Of a stretch of 64,000 nt of DNA, positions 41,453 through 50,436 are shown in pieces. Numbering within the stretch: position 1 is the stretch's first letter; the number at the start of each line of letters is the position of its first letter. Made by a program: the position numbers and the translations under genes. A model generated the notes under the pieces. The model did no database searches and had not been told where the DNA came from. It worked only from the letters and a program-made list of their open reading frames with translations. This DNA is from Chryseobacterium edaphi (GTDB taxonomy: Bacteria > Bacteroidota > Bacteroidia > Flavobacteriales > Weeksellaceae), in the NCBI RefSeq assembly GCF_025628985.1, contig NZ_JAOTEM010000003.1, positions 1 through 64,000 on the forward strand. The letters run 5' to 3'.

Positions 41453-42022
41453 ATGATTGGTAAAATAAAAAGATTAGGAAAATTCTTAGTTGTTGCTGTA
41501 ATTATCGGAATCGTCTTCATCCTAGGAAAGTATTTTTTATTTTGGCATAAAGTTGAGATTGACAATCATCTGAGTAAAAAGACATTATTCAGAGATTTTA
41601 ATCATCAGAAACAGCAATATATTGACGGAGGAGACAGTGAAGAAATTAAAACCAATAACTTTCGGGTAAAAATCGACAGTCTTTTAACCGAGTCTTATAA
41701 TTCTAATATTAGTTATAATGGCTTTACTTTGGAAATAAAACTATCGACAGGAGATGGATTTAGCGGTGGCGGTTACAGTATAAATATTATTAATAACCGA
41801 TACACAATTTCGACTGATCACTACACAGATAATCATAGACCTTTTGATTTTATGAATGAAGAATATTATAAAATCATTGACAGTAAAGTGATTCTTGATA
41901 AAGATTCTTATAAAAAAGGAGACAGCATTTTTGGATATACAAAACTAAGAGTTCAGAAAAGATATGGTCCGGAAAAATATTTCGAAGAAGGAGAAGGATA
42001 TTTCAAAGGAATTGTAAATTAA
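41453..42022 (+). CDS. Single-pass membrane protein of unknown function
   Basis: A 189-aa protein with one N-terminal membrane helix (about 10-29, VVAVIIGIVFILGKYFLF) and a mixed strand/helix extracytoplasmic part rich in Gly/Tyr (GDGFSGGGYSINII). No family recognised. It starts 6 bp after the DUF2007 gene and is followed 10 bp later by the FAH-family gene, so all three may be co-transcribed. Confidence 0.5.
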   Translation: MIGKIKRLGKFLVVAVIIGIVFILGKYFLFWHKVEIDNHLSKKTLFRDFNHQKQQYIDGGDSEEIKTNNFRVKIDSLLTESYNSNISYNGFTLEIKLSTGDGFSGGGYSINIINNRYTISTDHYTDNHRPFDFMNEEYYKIIDSKVILDKDSYKKGDSIFGYTKLRVQKRYGPEKYFEEGEGYFKGIVN

Positions 42023-42032
42023 ATAAATAATT

Positions 42033-42638
42033 ATGAAAATAATCTGCATAGGAAGAAATTACAGTGAACACGCAAAAGAATTGGGAAATGCAATTCCTGA
42101 CAAGCCTGTAATTTTTATGAAACCGGATACGGCGGTTTTGAAAGGAAATGATTTTTATATTCCTGAATTTTCCAACGATGTACATTACGAACTTGAAGTT
42201 GTCGTGAAAATTTCTAAAGGCGGAAAATACATTCAGAAAGAAACTGCTAACAAACATTATGATGAAATCGGTTTAGGAATCGATTTTACGGCAAGAGATC
42301 TCCAAAGCGATTTGAAATCTAAAGGTTTGCCTTGGGAACTGGCAAAAGGTTTTGACGGTTCTGCTGTAGTTGGAAATTTCTCTAAAAAAGAAAATTATGA
42401 CCTTGAAAATCTGCAGTTTTCACTTCTTAAAAACAAAGAAAAAGTACAGCATGGGAACACAAAAGATATGATGTTTAAAATCGACGACATCATCGCTTTT
42501 GTTTCGCAGTATTTCACACTGCGAGTTGGAGATCTGATCTTCACAGGAACTCCGGAAGGTGTAGGAAAAGTTTCCGAGAATGACATTCTGGAAGCCTATC
42601 TTGAGGAAGAAAAAGCGTTGGACATCCGAATTTTATAA
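42033..42638 (+). CDS. Fumarylacetoacetate hydrolase family protein
   Basis: A 201-aa metal-dependent hydrolase or isomerase of the FAH family: KIICIGRNYSEHAKELGN, VHYELEVVVKISKGG with the Glu metal ligands, GLGIDFTARDLQSDLK, KGFDGSAVVG and the C-terminal GDLIFTGTPEGVGKV. The short length fits YcgM-type acylpyruvate hydrolase or oxaloacetate decarboxylase rather than fumarylacetoacetase itself. The substrate is not visible from context. Confidence 0.85.
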   Translation: MKIICIGRNYSEHAKELGNAIPDKPVIFMKPDTAVLKGNDFYIPEFSNDVHYELEVVVKISKGGKYIQKETANKHYDEIGLGIDFTARDLQSDLKSKGLPWELAKGFDGSAVVGNFSKKENYDLENLQFSLLKNKEKVQHGNTKDMMFKIDDIIAFVSQYFTLRVGDLIFTGTPEGVGKVSENDILEAYLEEEKALDIRIL

Positions 42639-42702
42639 GTTTTTAATAGTCGGTTTTTCTAATTTTTTCATATCTTTAAAAGACAAATTAAAATATGAAA
42701 AT

Positions 42703-43146
42703 ATGATCAACATAGTTCTGCCAGTAGATTTTGGCGATAAAACAGACCAACTTGTAGACGGAGCGATAGAATTTGCAAAGAAGGTCAACGGAAAGATCAG
42801 CCTAATCCACGTTGCACCTACAGATATAGGTTTTGCCATAGGAGATATGGGTTACCAGTATTTTCCGGAAATTGAGGAAAACGAAATCAGAGAAGAATTG
42901 GTACTTCTGAACAAAATAAATCAGAAAATTCTCTCTCACGATATCGACTGCGAACATCTTTTGAAACAAGGCATCGCTAAAGATATTATCCTGGAATATG
43001 CAGACACAAAAAATGCAGATTTCATCGTGATGGGATCACACGGAAGAAGCGGAATTTATGATGTCTTCGTGGGAAGTTTAACGAAAGGAATTACCAAGAA
43101 TTCTAAAATTCCTGTTGTGGTGCTTCCAATTCATGATAATATTTAA
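42703..43146 (+). CDS. Universal stress protein (UspA family)
   Basis: A 147-aa cytoplasmic USP. MINIVLPVDFGDKTDQLVDGAIEFAKK begins the domain and GSHGRSGIYDVFVGSLT is the ATP-binding G-x2-G-x9-G(S/T) motif, so it probably binds ATP. The frame extends back into the FAH gene, but I chose ATG 42703, which begins the family. A bidirectional terminator follows. Confidence 0.88.
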   Translation: MINIVLPVDFGDKTDQLVDGAIEFAKKVNGKISLIHVAPTDIGFAIGDMGYQYFPEIEENEIREELVLLNKINQKILSHDIDCEHLLKQGIAKDIILEYADTKNADFIVMGSHGRSGIYDVFVGSLTKGITKNSKIPVVVLPIHDNI

Positions 43147-43155
43147 AATAATATA

Positions 43156-43192
43156 AAAAAGACCGATCAAATAAATTTTGACCGGTCTTTTT
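43156..43192. terminator. Bidirectional terminator
   Basis: AAAGACCGATCAAA / TTTTGACCGGTCTTT (one mismatch) with A- and T-runs, between the USP gene (plus) and the small membrane gene (minus). Confidence 0.7.
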
Positions 43193-43209
43193 ACTATATA
43201 ACCAATTAA

Positions 43210-43443
43210 TTAACCTTCTTTTTTGTAGATCGTAGGATCGTAATAAGGGTGTTTACCCTCAGTCGGAGAATAATATTCTTTGTCTTTGTCTCCTCCAAGT
43301 GTTACCACCAAGACATAGCACCAATATGTAAATAGTACGCAACAAACGAAGAATAAAATCCAGTTGAGTACGTTTCCAAAGGTTGTGAAAAAACCAAAAG
43401 ACCATTTGAAAACATCACTTAAGAATAGAAAGAAAGACGTCAT
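43210..43443 (-). CDS. Small membrane protein (DUF6341-like)
   Basis: A 77-aa protein with two membrane helices (about 4-20 and 24-50) and a short polar tail with GGDKDKEYYSPTEGKHPYYDP. It resembles the DUF6341 family of Bacteroidota, known next to DUF6427; I recall this from layout rather than a search. Divergent from the DUF6427-like gene across about 40 bp. Function unknown. Confidence 0.6.
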   Translation of the reverse strand: MTSFFLFLSDVFKWSFGFFTTFGNVLNWILFFVCCVLFTYWCYVLVVTLGGDKDKEYYSPTEGKHPYYDPTIYKKEG

Positions 43444-43485
43444 TATTTTCCTTTTTTAAATTAACTTTGCACAAATTTATAAAAA

Positions 43486-44391
43486 ATGTTTAGATTACTT
43501 TCAAAAGAAAGCAATATTTTTTCAATTCCTGTTTATATTGGTTTTCTTCTTTTAGTAGTTATTGTCATCAACAGCCTGAATTTCAATACATATGAAGCGA
43601 TAATTGCTATCGTAACATTTCTGGGAATTTCACTTGGTTATTTCTGTTTTAACACAATTGCGCTGAATTATCAAACGCACCTGCCATTATTTCTCTACAC
43701 ATTTTTTGTTTTAGGGCTTTATCCCGGTAAATTGGATATCGGAATTGCCGTGGCATTGCTTACCAATTCTTTCCTTTTGCTCCTTCTTACAAGTACCGAT
43801 GAAGATCTCAGGAAAAAATCTTACGTTTTGGTAGGAGCGATTTTAGCTTTAAATTTTATTTTCCTGCCTACAACATGGCCGATGATTTTCTTTGTACTGA
43901 TTCACCTGATTGTAACTTCAGAAAGAATCGGGCTTAATATTTTCAGATTTGTTTTAGGAATATCTTTGATTGGGCTAAGTTATTTTTCTCTGATGTTTTT
44001 CATGAGATTCAACGACTGGAATATTGATTATCTGCCATTCGGAAAAATGAGATTTATTACAGATTACAAAGAGCTTTTACCTCTGATTCCGATCGTACTG
44101 ATGTTGGTTTATGCAATCTATGACCATTTTAAACATTATAATAAAAAAAGTCCTGTGAGCAGGTACAAATATACTTTCCTTCTTGTTTTCTCGTTTGCAC
44201 AGGTAGTGAGTATTGTCATGTATATGAATACCAATTATGAATATTTGCTGCTTTTGGCATTTCCTGCAACAATTATTCTGAGCAGAATGCTGAGATTTTT
44301 ACCGAAGTACTGGATGCAGGAAGTCAGTCTCTGGTTGATTATTGCGAGTCTGATTGGTTTTAAAGCGGGTACTCATTTCAATTTATTTTAA
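43486..44391 (+). CDS. Polytopic membrane protein (DUF6427-like)
   Basis: A 301-aa protein with about nine hydrophobic helices and few charged loops (the longest near 216-225). It matches my recollection of DUF6427, a membrane family of Bacteroidota linked to DUF6341. A -7 box TAACTTTG lies at 43462-43469. It ends 10 bp before the DUF3109 gene, so those two may be co-transcribed. Function unknown. Confidence 0.6.
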   Translation: MFRLLSKESNIFSIPVYIGFLLLVVIVINSLNFNTYEAIIAIVTFLGISLGYFCFNTIALNYQTHLPLFLYTFFVLGLYPGKLDIGIAVALLTNSFLLLLLTSTDEDLRKKSYVLVGAILALNFIFLPTTWPMIFFVLIHLIVTSERIGLNIFRFVLGISLIGLSYFSLMFFMRFNDWNIDYLPFGKMRFITDYKELLPLIPIVLMLVYAIYDHFKHYNKKSPVSRYKYTFLLVFSFAQVVSIVMYMNTNYEYLLLLAFPATIILSRMLRFLPKYWMQEVSLWLIIASLIGFKAGTHFNLF

Positions 44392-44401
44392 AAAAAAGAT
44401 T

Positions 44402-44986
44402 ATGATTCAAATAGACGATAAATTAATTTCTGAAGATATTTTCTCTAAAGAATTTGTTTGCAACCTTACCAAATGTAAAGGTGCATGTTGTGTAGAAGGT
44501 GATGTCGGTGCTCCCTTGGATAAAGATGAGCTGGTAATTTTAGATAATATTTACGATAAGATTAAGCCTTACCTTACTGCAGACGGAATTAAAGCTTTGG
44601 AAGAACAGGGAACTTGGACGACCGATCCGATGGACGGAATGTACGTAACTCCCATGATTGAAGACGCAGAATGTGCCTACGTAACTTTTGACGAGCGCGG
44701 AATTACAAAATGCGGTATCGAAAAAGCTTATGAAGATGGTGCTATCGACTGGCAAAAACCGATCTCTTGTCACTTATATCCGATAAGAGTTACAGAATAT
44801 TCTTCTTTCTCAGCTTTAAACTATCATGAATGGCCAATTTGTAACGATGCCTGTACATTGGGCAAAGAACTTCAGGTTCCGGTATATAAGTTCCTGAAGA
44901 CGCCTTTAACACGTAAGTACGGAGAAGATTTCTACACTACTTTGAGCGAAGTTGCGGAAGAGTGGAAGAAGGAGTATGGAAGTTGA
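44402..44986 (+). CDS. DUF3109 family cysteine-rich protein
   Basis: A 194-aa cytoplasmic protein with many conserved cysteines: CNLTKCKGACCVEG (residues about 19-32), AECAYVTFDERGITKCGIEKAY, SCHLYPIRV and CNDACTLG. The DUF3109 pattern is related to the YkgJ-type CxCC proteins and probably binds an iron-sulfur cluster or zinc. ATG 44402 is preferred over an upstream start inside the previous gene. An R1 repeat begins just after the stop. Confidence 0.85.
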   Translation: MIQIDDKLISEDIFSKEFVCNLTKCKGACCVEGDVGAPLDKDELVILDNIYDKIKPYLTADGIKALEEQGTWTTDPMDGMYVTPMIEDAECAYVTFDERGITKCGIEKAYEDGAIDWQKPISCHLYPIRVTEYSSFSALNYHEWPICNDACTLGKELQVPVYKFLKTPLTRKYGEDFYTTLSEVAEEWKKEYGS

Positions 44987-44989
44987 TGT

Positions 44990-45032
44990 GTTGGAGAGAA
45001 ACAGAGTGAGAGAATTGGAGGGTTTGAGTTTG
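44990..45032 (+). repeat. Dispersed GA-rich repeat (family R1, copy b)
   Basis: ttggagagaaacagagtgag and agaattggagggtttgag follow directly after the DUF3109 stop. Same vocabulary as 144-204. Confidence 0.5.
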
Positions 45033-45055
45033 AAATCTGAGAACAATTTATAAAA

Positions 45056-45092
45056 CAAAACCACCGCAGAAAAATTTCTGCGGTGGTTTTTA
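45056..45092. terminator. Bidirectional terminator
   Basis: AAACCACCGCAGAAA / TTTCTGCGGTGGTTT with flanking A- and T-runs, between the DUF3109 gene (plus) and the M16 gene (minus). Confidence 0.75.
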
Positions 45093-45115
45093 TTTAATCG
45101 ACTAAGATTATTGAA

Positions 45116-47968
45116 TTATTTTACTACAGTTGCTTTCACTGTCGCACTTTCAGCTTTTTTTGGTGCGCTTTCCCAACCGTCTTCCGGCATAAGAGTGGCA
45201 ACAATTCTGTTTTTATTCAGATATTTTTTAGCAACATCTTGAAGATCTTTCACAGTCAGAGCTTTTACTTTTTCCTGATAGTTTAAGATTTCGTATTTAT
45301 CGCTACCATCAAGCTGGTTTTTAGCCAATCCGTTCATCCAATAATTATTGTCTTTCATATTGGTTTTATCATCATTGTACTCTCCTTCCTTATACTTATC
45401 AAGATCTTTTTGATCCGGACCTTTATCGATAATCTTCTGAAGTTCTGCAATGGCACTTTTGGTCAGTTTATCTGCATTTTCAGGTCCACAAGGGAAACTG
45501 ATGCTGAATGAGTAGCTGTTGTAAGGAACTTTACCCATATAACCTCTTGCTCCACCACCGTAGATTCCGCTCTCATCTTCTCTTAGTTTTTCAATTACTT
45601 TGATAGTTGCAACTTCACCTAAAGCTTCTAAAGCCAGTGCTTCTTTCTCGTTGTAAGGAGCTTCTCCTGCATAAACGATCTGCACCATACTCTTTGGATC
45701 TTTTCCTTTTTTATAAACTTTGGTAAAGTCACCATACATCTGTCTGTATCCTGTATCTTTATACTTCGCTTCTTTTCCTGTCGATGGAAGACTGCCGATA
45801 TATTGCAAAACTTCATTTTTAAATTTAGCTTCATCAATATTTCCTACAAAATAGAAGTGGAAATTTCCTGCATTCGCAAATTTCTCTTTATAAATATCGT
45901 AAGCTTTTTTATAATCAGTTGCAGCCCAATCTTTTTCTAAAGGAATATAACCGATGAATCTTGGGTTTTTCTGATTCAAAAATTTAGCGTGTTCACTTGA
46001 AAAATAGAACTGAGGATTAGAAAGCATATTGTCAAGCATTGCAGACTGTTTTGTTTTGTATGCATTAAATGCTTCCGGACTGTAATTTAATCCTGTGAAA
46101 TAGGCATAGATCATTTCCATCGCAGTACCAAGATCTTTCTGATTGGTTCTACCATTGATCCCCTCAGTTAATCCACCGATAAAAGGATTTACACTTGCTT
46201 GTTTTCCTGCCAGATAATTGGTAAGATCAGCCTTTGAAAAACCATTTACTCCAGCTTCAGACAGAGCCTGATAAGCAAACTGAGTTTTGTTGTATTCCGC
46301 ATCCGGAATGATTGAATTACCTCCTAAGCTTCTTGCTGTGAAAACAATCTCATCATCTTTGAAATCGGTCTTTTTGAAGGTAACTTTTGCACCGTTTGCT
46401 AAAGTCCATGTTGTGGTACCTAATTTAGCATCAGTTTCAGTTTTAGCAATTTTACCTTCAGATTTGAAAGGTTTAACCAAATTTTTAATTGCTGCTTTTT
46501 CTTCGTAAGGTTTAAGATCAGCCATTTTTACATTATCGAAAGTCTTTAAAACCATCGCTTCTGTAGGCATTGTCACATTGTCTTTTTTAGGTCCTGTAAG
46601 TACAATGACACGGCTGTCTTCTTTCACCATTTTTTTAATCACCTCATTAGTTTGAGCCAATGTTACAGATGGTAAAAATTTCTTCGTATCTTCATATTCC
46701 CATGCAATTCCAGGCATTGGTTCTTTCTCCAGGAAGTTTCTTACGTACTCATCTACCAACATATCGCTTTCTGTCTTGTCACGGTTGTTGTAAGATCTTT
46801 CCATATTAGACATAATCTGAGCTTTAGCTCTGTCTAATTCACTTTGAGTAAAACCAAATCTTTTAGCTCTTTCTGTTTCTTCTAAAAGTACATTCAAAGC
46901 GCTCAACTGATTTCCTTCTTTTACCATTGCAAATCCCTGGAAAGCTTCTTTCGTTCTTGCATATGTTCCACCATGATAAACAGATCCGAAAGTGAATGGC
47001 GGATTATTTGAATTTACCAATTCTCTTAATCTGTTGTTTAACATCGTCGTTGCAATATTTTCAATCAAGCTTTGATTATATTGCTCTACCGTAACATCAG
47101 GAGTGTAAGCATCAGAATCTTTCATGATAAACTGAACCATAGAACTCGTCGCGTCCGGATCAGTTTCTATAGCCACAAGAGTTTCCTGGTGATTGGGTAA
47201 ATCAAAAGATTTTCTTTCTCTTTGCTTAGATGGGTTTTTATATTTGCTGAAATTATCTTTAATTTTTTTCTCAACCTCATCTACATTGATATCTCCCACC
47301 ACTACAATCGCCATCAAATCTGGTCTATACCAATCTTTGTGGAATTGTCTGATCACATCCGGTTTGAAGTTTTCCAGCACTTCTTTCTTACCAATCGGAA
47401 GTCTGTCTGCATATTGAGATTTATACAAAAGTTTAGGTAAGTATTTATCAGACATTCTTTTGTCGGCACCCAATCCTAATCTTAATTCTTCAAGAACAAC
47501 GCCTCTTTCTTTGTTGATCTGCTCATCAGTAAGTGTTGCGTTAAACGCCCAGTCTTCCATTACTTTAAGACCTGCATCCAGATTACCCGGCTTGTCTAAT
47601 GGTACAGGAAGCATATAAACCGTTTCGTCAAAGCTTGTGTAAGCATTCAAGTGTTGCCCGAATTTCACTCCGATTGATTGTAGAAAATCTACCAACTTGT
47701 TGTCAGGGAAATTTTTGGTTCCGTTGAAGTTCATGTGCTCCATAAAGTGAGCAAGACCTCTTTGGTTTTCGTCTTCAAGGATAGATCCTGCGTTGATCGC
47801 TAAACGGAAATCTACCTTCTTTTCAGGTAATGTGTTTTTTTTGATGTAGTACTTCATACCATTCGGAAGAGTACCTGTTTTTACAGAAGCATCCATCGGG
47901 ATATTCTGTGCGAATCCATTAGCAGAAGCCATAAAGACAACACCTAATGACAATAGAATTTTTTTCAT
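45116..47968 (-). CDS. M16 family metallopeptidase, two-domain, secreted
   Basis: A 950-aa exported zinc peptidase of the insulinase/pitrilysin group. Signal peptide to about residue 21 (GFAQ). The active site HxxEH is His74, Glu77, His78 in GLAHFMEHMNFNGT, with the downstream glutamate in KERGVVLEE (153-161). The second half repeats the fold without an active site, as in pitrilysin. I chose the ATG at 47968; the longer frame adds 13 residues before a clear signal peptide. It follows a small secreted protein gene on the same strand. Confidence 0.9.
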   Translation of the reverse strand: MKKILLSLGVVFMASANGFAQNIPMDASVKTGTLPNGMKYYIKKNTLPEKKVDFRLAINAGSILEDENQRGLAHFMEHMNFNGTKNFPDNKLVDFLQSIGVKFGQHLNAYTSFDETVYMLPVPLDKPGNLDAGLKVMEDWAFNATLTDEQINKERGVVLEELRLGLGADKRMSDKYLPKLLYKSQYADRLPIGKKEVLENFKPDVIRQFHKDWYRPDLMAIVVVGDINVDEVEKKIKDNFSKYKNPSKQRERKSFDLPNHQETLVAIETDPDATSSMVQFIMKDSDAYTPDVTVEQYNQSLIENIATTMLNNRLRELVNSNNPPFTFGSVYHGGTYARTKEAFQGFAMVKEGNQLSALNVLLEETERAKRFGFTQSELDRAKAQIMSNMERSYNNRDKTESDMLVDEYVRNFLEKEPMPGIAWEYEDTKKFLPSVTLAQTNEVIKKMVKEDSRVIVLTGPKKDNVTMPTEAMVLKTFDNVKMADLKPYEEKAAIKNLVKPFKSEGKIAKTETDAKLGTTTWTLANGAKVTFKKTDFKDDEIVFTARSLGGNSIIPDAEYNKTQFAYQALSEAGVNGFSKADLTNYLAGKQASVNPFIGGLTEGINGRTNQKDLGTAMEMIYAYFTGLNYSPEAFNAYKTKQSAMLDNMLSNPQFYFSSEHAKFLNQKNPRFIGYIPLEKDWAATDYKKAYDIYKEKFANAGNFHFYFVGNIDEAKFKNEVLQYIGSLPSTGKEAKYKDTGYRQMYGDFTKVYKKGKDPKSMVQIVYAGEAPYNEKEALALEALGEVATIKVIEKLREDESGIYGGGARGYMGKVPYNSYSFSISFPCGPENADKLTKSAIAELQKIIDKGPDQKDLDKYKEGEYNDDKTNMKDNNYWMNGLAKNQLDGSDKYEILNYQEKVKALTVKDLQDVAKKYLNKNRIVATLMPEDGWESAPKKAESATVKATVVK

Positions 47969-48088
47969 ACAGTTAGCATTTAAATTTTGCGGTATAAAAA
48001 TATACATTATTCACAATTACAAGAAATTTAAATGCTCAAATTTTAGTTAAATTACAGTTAAAATTTACACTAAATTGTACATAATACT

Positions 48089-48113
48089 AAAAAAGCCGGA
48101 ATAAATCCGGCCT
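48089..48113 (-). terminator. Terminator of the secreted 228-aa protein gene
   Basis: GCCGGATTTATTCCGGC hairpin on the minus strand followed by TTTTTT. It lies between this gene and the M16 gene, so they are probably separate transcripts or only partly coupled. Confidence 0.65.
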
Positions 48114-48134
48114 ATTTAACATAATATATTTGTT

Positions 48135-48821
48135 TTACTTAAAATCTGCATCGCTTACACCCGAATTCAGGGTAACTTTATTTGTTTTGATGGTTACTTT
48201 TTGTCCGCCACCTTCAGCTTCAATCAATTCCGGGAATTTGATTCCGTCAACTGTAATATAGCTTCTCATAATGGCATCACCTTGTGCAGTTCCTGCTTTG
48301 TAAAGCAATCCTGTAGCAGCGTCAAAGTAGAATTTCCCTTTATCTGATGACAATACGTTGTAATCTTTACCATCAATTTTCTCTACAGTAACTGTCTGGA
48401 ATTTTGAAGCATCATACCCTAAAGCATCAATCGTTTTGCTGTTTTTCAAATCTTCAATCTGACTTGCAGGAATATCAGTTTTATTACCCATCTGATTCAT
48501 ATATCCTTTTTCACCGTCGAAAACCTGAGTCATCTCCTGCCCCATCACAGATTGCACAGATTTGAACTTATTTCCCATCTTTTTCGTTGTAGAATTGATC
48601 TCCATTCCTTGAGCGGTGATGGTGTTCTCAATAACTGTAGATTTTACAGCTTCCAATTTTGCCTTACCTCCTAAAGCTGTAAGATAGTTATCAACCACCT
48701 GTTTTGGAGTAATTTGAGATGTAGAAGTTGCAGTTTTCACAGTAGCTGTAGATGTTTTTTGTGCCATTGCAGGTGTTGCAAAAACCACTGCACAGAAAAA
48801 CAGAAGAATTATCTTTTTCAT
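48135..48821 (-). CDS. Secreted LolA-like protein of unknown function
   Basis: A 228-aa exported protein (signal peptide ending PAMAQ). The start of the mature chain TPKQVVDNYLTALGGKAKLEAVKS is the helix found in outer-membrane lipoprotein-sorting-like (LolA/DUF4292-type) domains, followed by strands with GEKGYMNQMGN, KFYFDAATGLLYKAG and YITVDGIKFPELIE. Such domains often accompany M16 peptidases in Bacteroidota, and here the M16 gene follows downstream. Role unknown, perhaps a ligand-binding partner. Confidence 0.65.
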   Translation of the reverse strand: MKKIILLFFCAVVFATPAMAQKTSTATVKTATSTSQITPKQVVDNYLTALGGKAKLEAVKSTVIENTITAQGMEINSTTKKMGNKFKSVQSVMGQEMTQVFDGEKGYMNQMGNKTDIPASQIEDLKNSKTIDALGYDASKFQTVTVEKIDGKDYNVLSSDKGKFYFDAATGLLYKAGTAQGDAIMRSYITVDGIKFPELIEAEGGGQKVTIKTNKVTLNSGVSDADFK

Positions 48822-48912
48822 ATGTATAATATTTATTTTAAAGCTGTAAATATAAGGATATTGAATGATATGAGATTATTTCAATTTAAATAAAATATTG
48901 TCATCTAAAAAA

Positions 48913-48937
48913 CAAAACCCACCGATTTGGTGGGTTT
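48913..48937 (-). terminator. Terminator of tig
   Basis: AAAACCCACC / GGTGGGTTTT with a loop gattt, 22 bp past the stop at 48960. Its T-run continues with tagatga on the minus strand. Confidence 0.65.
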
Positions 48938-48959
48938 TAATTTTATATAAAAAAGCTAA

Positions 48960-50294
48960 TTACTTTTTAAGTTCTTCCAAAAACTCGTCGTGAGAGATCG
49001 CAGTTTCTTTTTTAGTCGCTTTTTCAAGAATTACATCTTTCAATTTTGCCATGGCAACTTCAGAAGAGATTTGTCTTACCTGCTCTTGGTCTTTCAACAT
49101 CTCAACAGCATATTTTTGAATTTCTTCGTCTCCTAAATGGTGAATTCCGTAGATCGCCAATTGATTTCTTACCAACTGCTCAGCCTGAGCCAAAACGTCT
49201 GCGTAATCTAATTGGATGTCGTTATCAGACATCAATTTACCTTCAATGATTTGATATTTAAGTTGAGTTTTCTCGTTTTCAAGAATTTCTTTAGCCTGCT
49301 CTTCAGTCTGGATGTTCTGATTAGAGAATACTAACCATTTTGTCAGGAAAGATTCAGGAAGTTTTACTTCTTCTTTTTCAGAAACCTGCTCCAATACTTT
49401 GTTTACGAAATGTACATCAGCATTTTGCTGGAAGTATTCATCTAACTCAGATTTCACTTTTTCTTTAAGTTCTTCTTCAGTTTTGATGTTTCCTTCTCCG
49501 TAAACTTTATTGAATAATTCTTCATTAAGTTCTGCTAAGTTTAAGCTGTAGAAATCTTTTACTTTCACTTCAACTTCAGCGTGGTGTAAATGCTCAGCTT
49601 CTTCTTTAGTGAACCCTAATTCTTTAGCTAAGTTTTCGTCAGAAGCCAAAGTTTCTTTAGAAACTTTTACAGACTCATCCATTTTAAGACCTTTTACCAA
49701 TTTGAAAGCATCTTTGTTTTCAGCAGTGATGGTAGCATTTTTTGGATGGTGGTGGTGCTCACCTTCAGCATCTTCTTCTACAACCTGAGAAATCTCTAAG
49801 TTGATGTAAGAATCTTTAGTGATTTTGTCTTGCGGAACTTGTTCTGCAAAACGTTTCTGCATATTTTCGATGCTTTTGCTGATTTCTTTTTCAGAAGCTT
49901 CTACTTTGTAGTGTGGAGCTTCATATTTAGCTAAATCTATAGTAAATTCCGGTTCGTAACCTACTTCGAAAGCAACTTCCAACTTCTCTGCGTTATGATT
50001 GAAATCATTTACAGGTTGAGGAACTGGCTGACCAACCAATCTTAGTTTGTTTTCGTTGATATAGTTATTCAAAGCATCAGAAACTTGTTTGTTGATTTCT
50101 TCGAATGCAATCCCTGCTTCATATTGCTTTCTAACCATACTCAAAGGCACTTTTCCTTTTCTGAAACCAGGAACCTGTGCGTTTTTAGCATAATTAATCA
50201 ATTGCTTTTCTACTTTTTCTTTGTAGTCAGATTTCTCCAATGTTACTGTAAGCAATGCACTTACATCATCATGGTTTTTTGCGGTAACCTTCAT
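48960..50294 (-). CDS. tig: Trigger factor
   Basis: A 444-aa ribosome-associated chaperone. The N-terminal ribosome-binding signature is VPGFRKGKVPLSMV (residues about 43-56). The middle region is a PPIase-like insert (about 150-250) and the rest the helical chaperone arms. It carries His clusters (GEHHHHPKN and EHLHHAEVEV), which might bind metal. A -7 box TATTTTTG lies at 50324-50317. Flanked by terminators, so monocistronic. Confidence 0.93.
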   Translation of the reverse strand: MKVTAKNHDDVSALLTVTLEKSDYKEKVEKQLINYAKNAQVPGFRKGKVPLSMVRKQYEAGIAFEEINKQVSDALNNYINENKLRLVGQPVPQPVNDFNHNAEKLEVAFEVGYEPEFTIDLAKYEAPHYKVEASEKEISKSIENMQKRFAEQVPQDKITKDSYINLEISQVVEEDAEGEHHHHPKNATITAENKDAFKLVKGLKMDESVKVSKETLASDENLAKELGFTKEEAEHLHHAEVEVKVKDFYSLNLAELNEELFNKVYGEGNIKTEEELKEKVKSELDEYFQQNADVHFVNKVLEQVSEKEEVKLPESFLTKWLVFSNQNIQTEEQAKEILENEKTQLKYQIIEGKLMSDNDIQLDYADVLAQAEQLVRNQLAIYGIHHLGDEEIQKYAVEMLKDQEQVRQISSEVAMAKLKDVILEKATKKETAISHDEFLEELKK

Positions 50295-50386
50295 TATTGA
50301 TTAAAATTTTAGGTTGCAAAAATATGAATTTTTTATTAAAATGAACCATTAAAGATAAATTCTTCGTCATCGAAATGTTATAAATA

Positions 50387-50415
50387 AAAAACCACCGAAA
50401 ATTTCAGTGGTTTTA
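50387..50415 (-). terminator. Terminator of the lipoprotein gene
   Basis: AAAACCACTGAAA / TTTCGGTGGTTTT on the minus strand followed by a T-rich stretch, after the stop at 50437. Confidence 0.65.
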
Positions 50416-50436
50416 TTTTAATTTAAATGACTTTTA

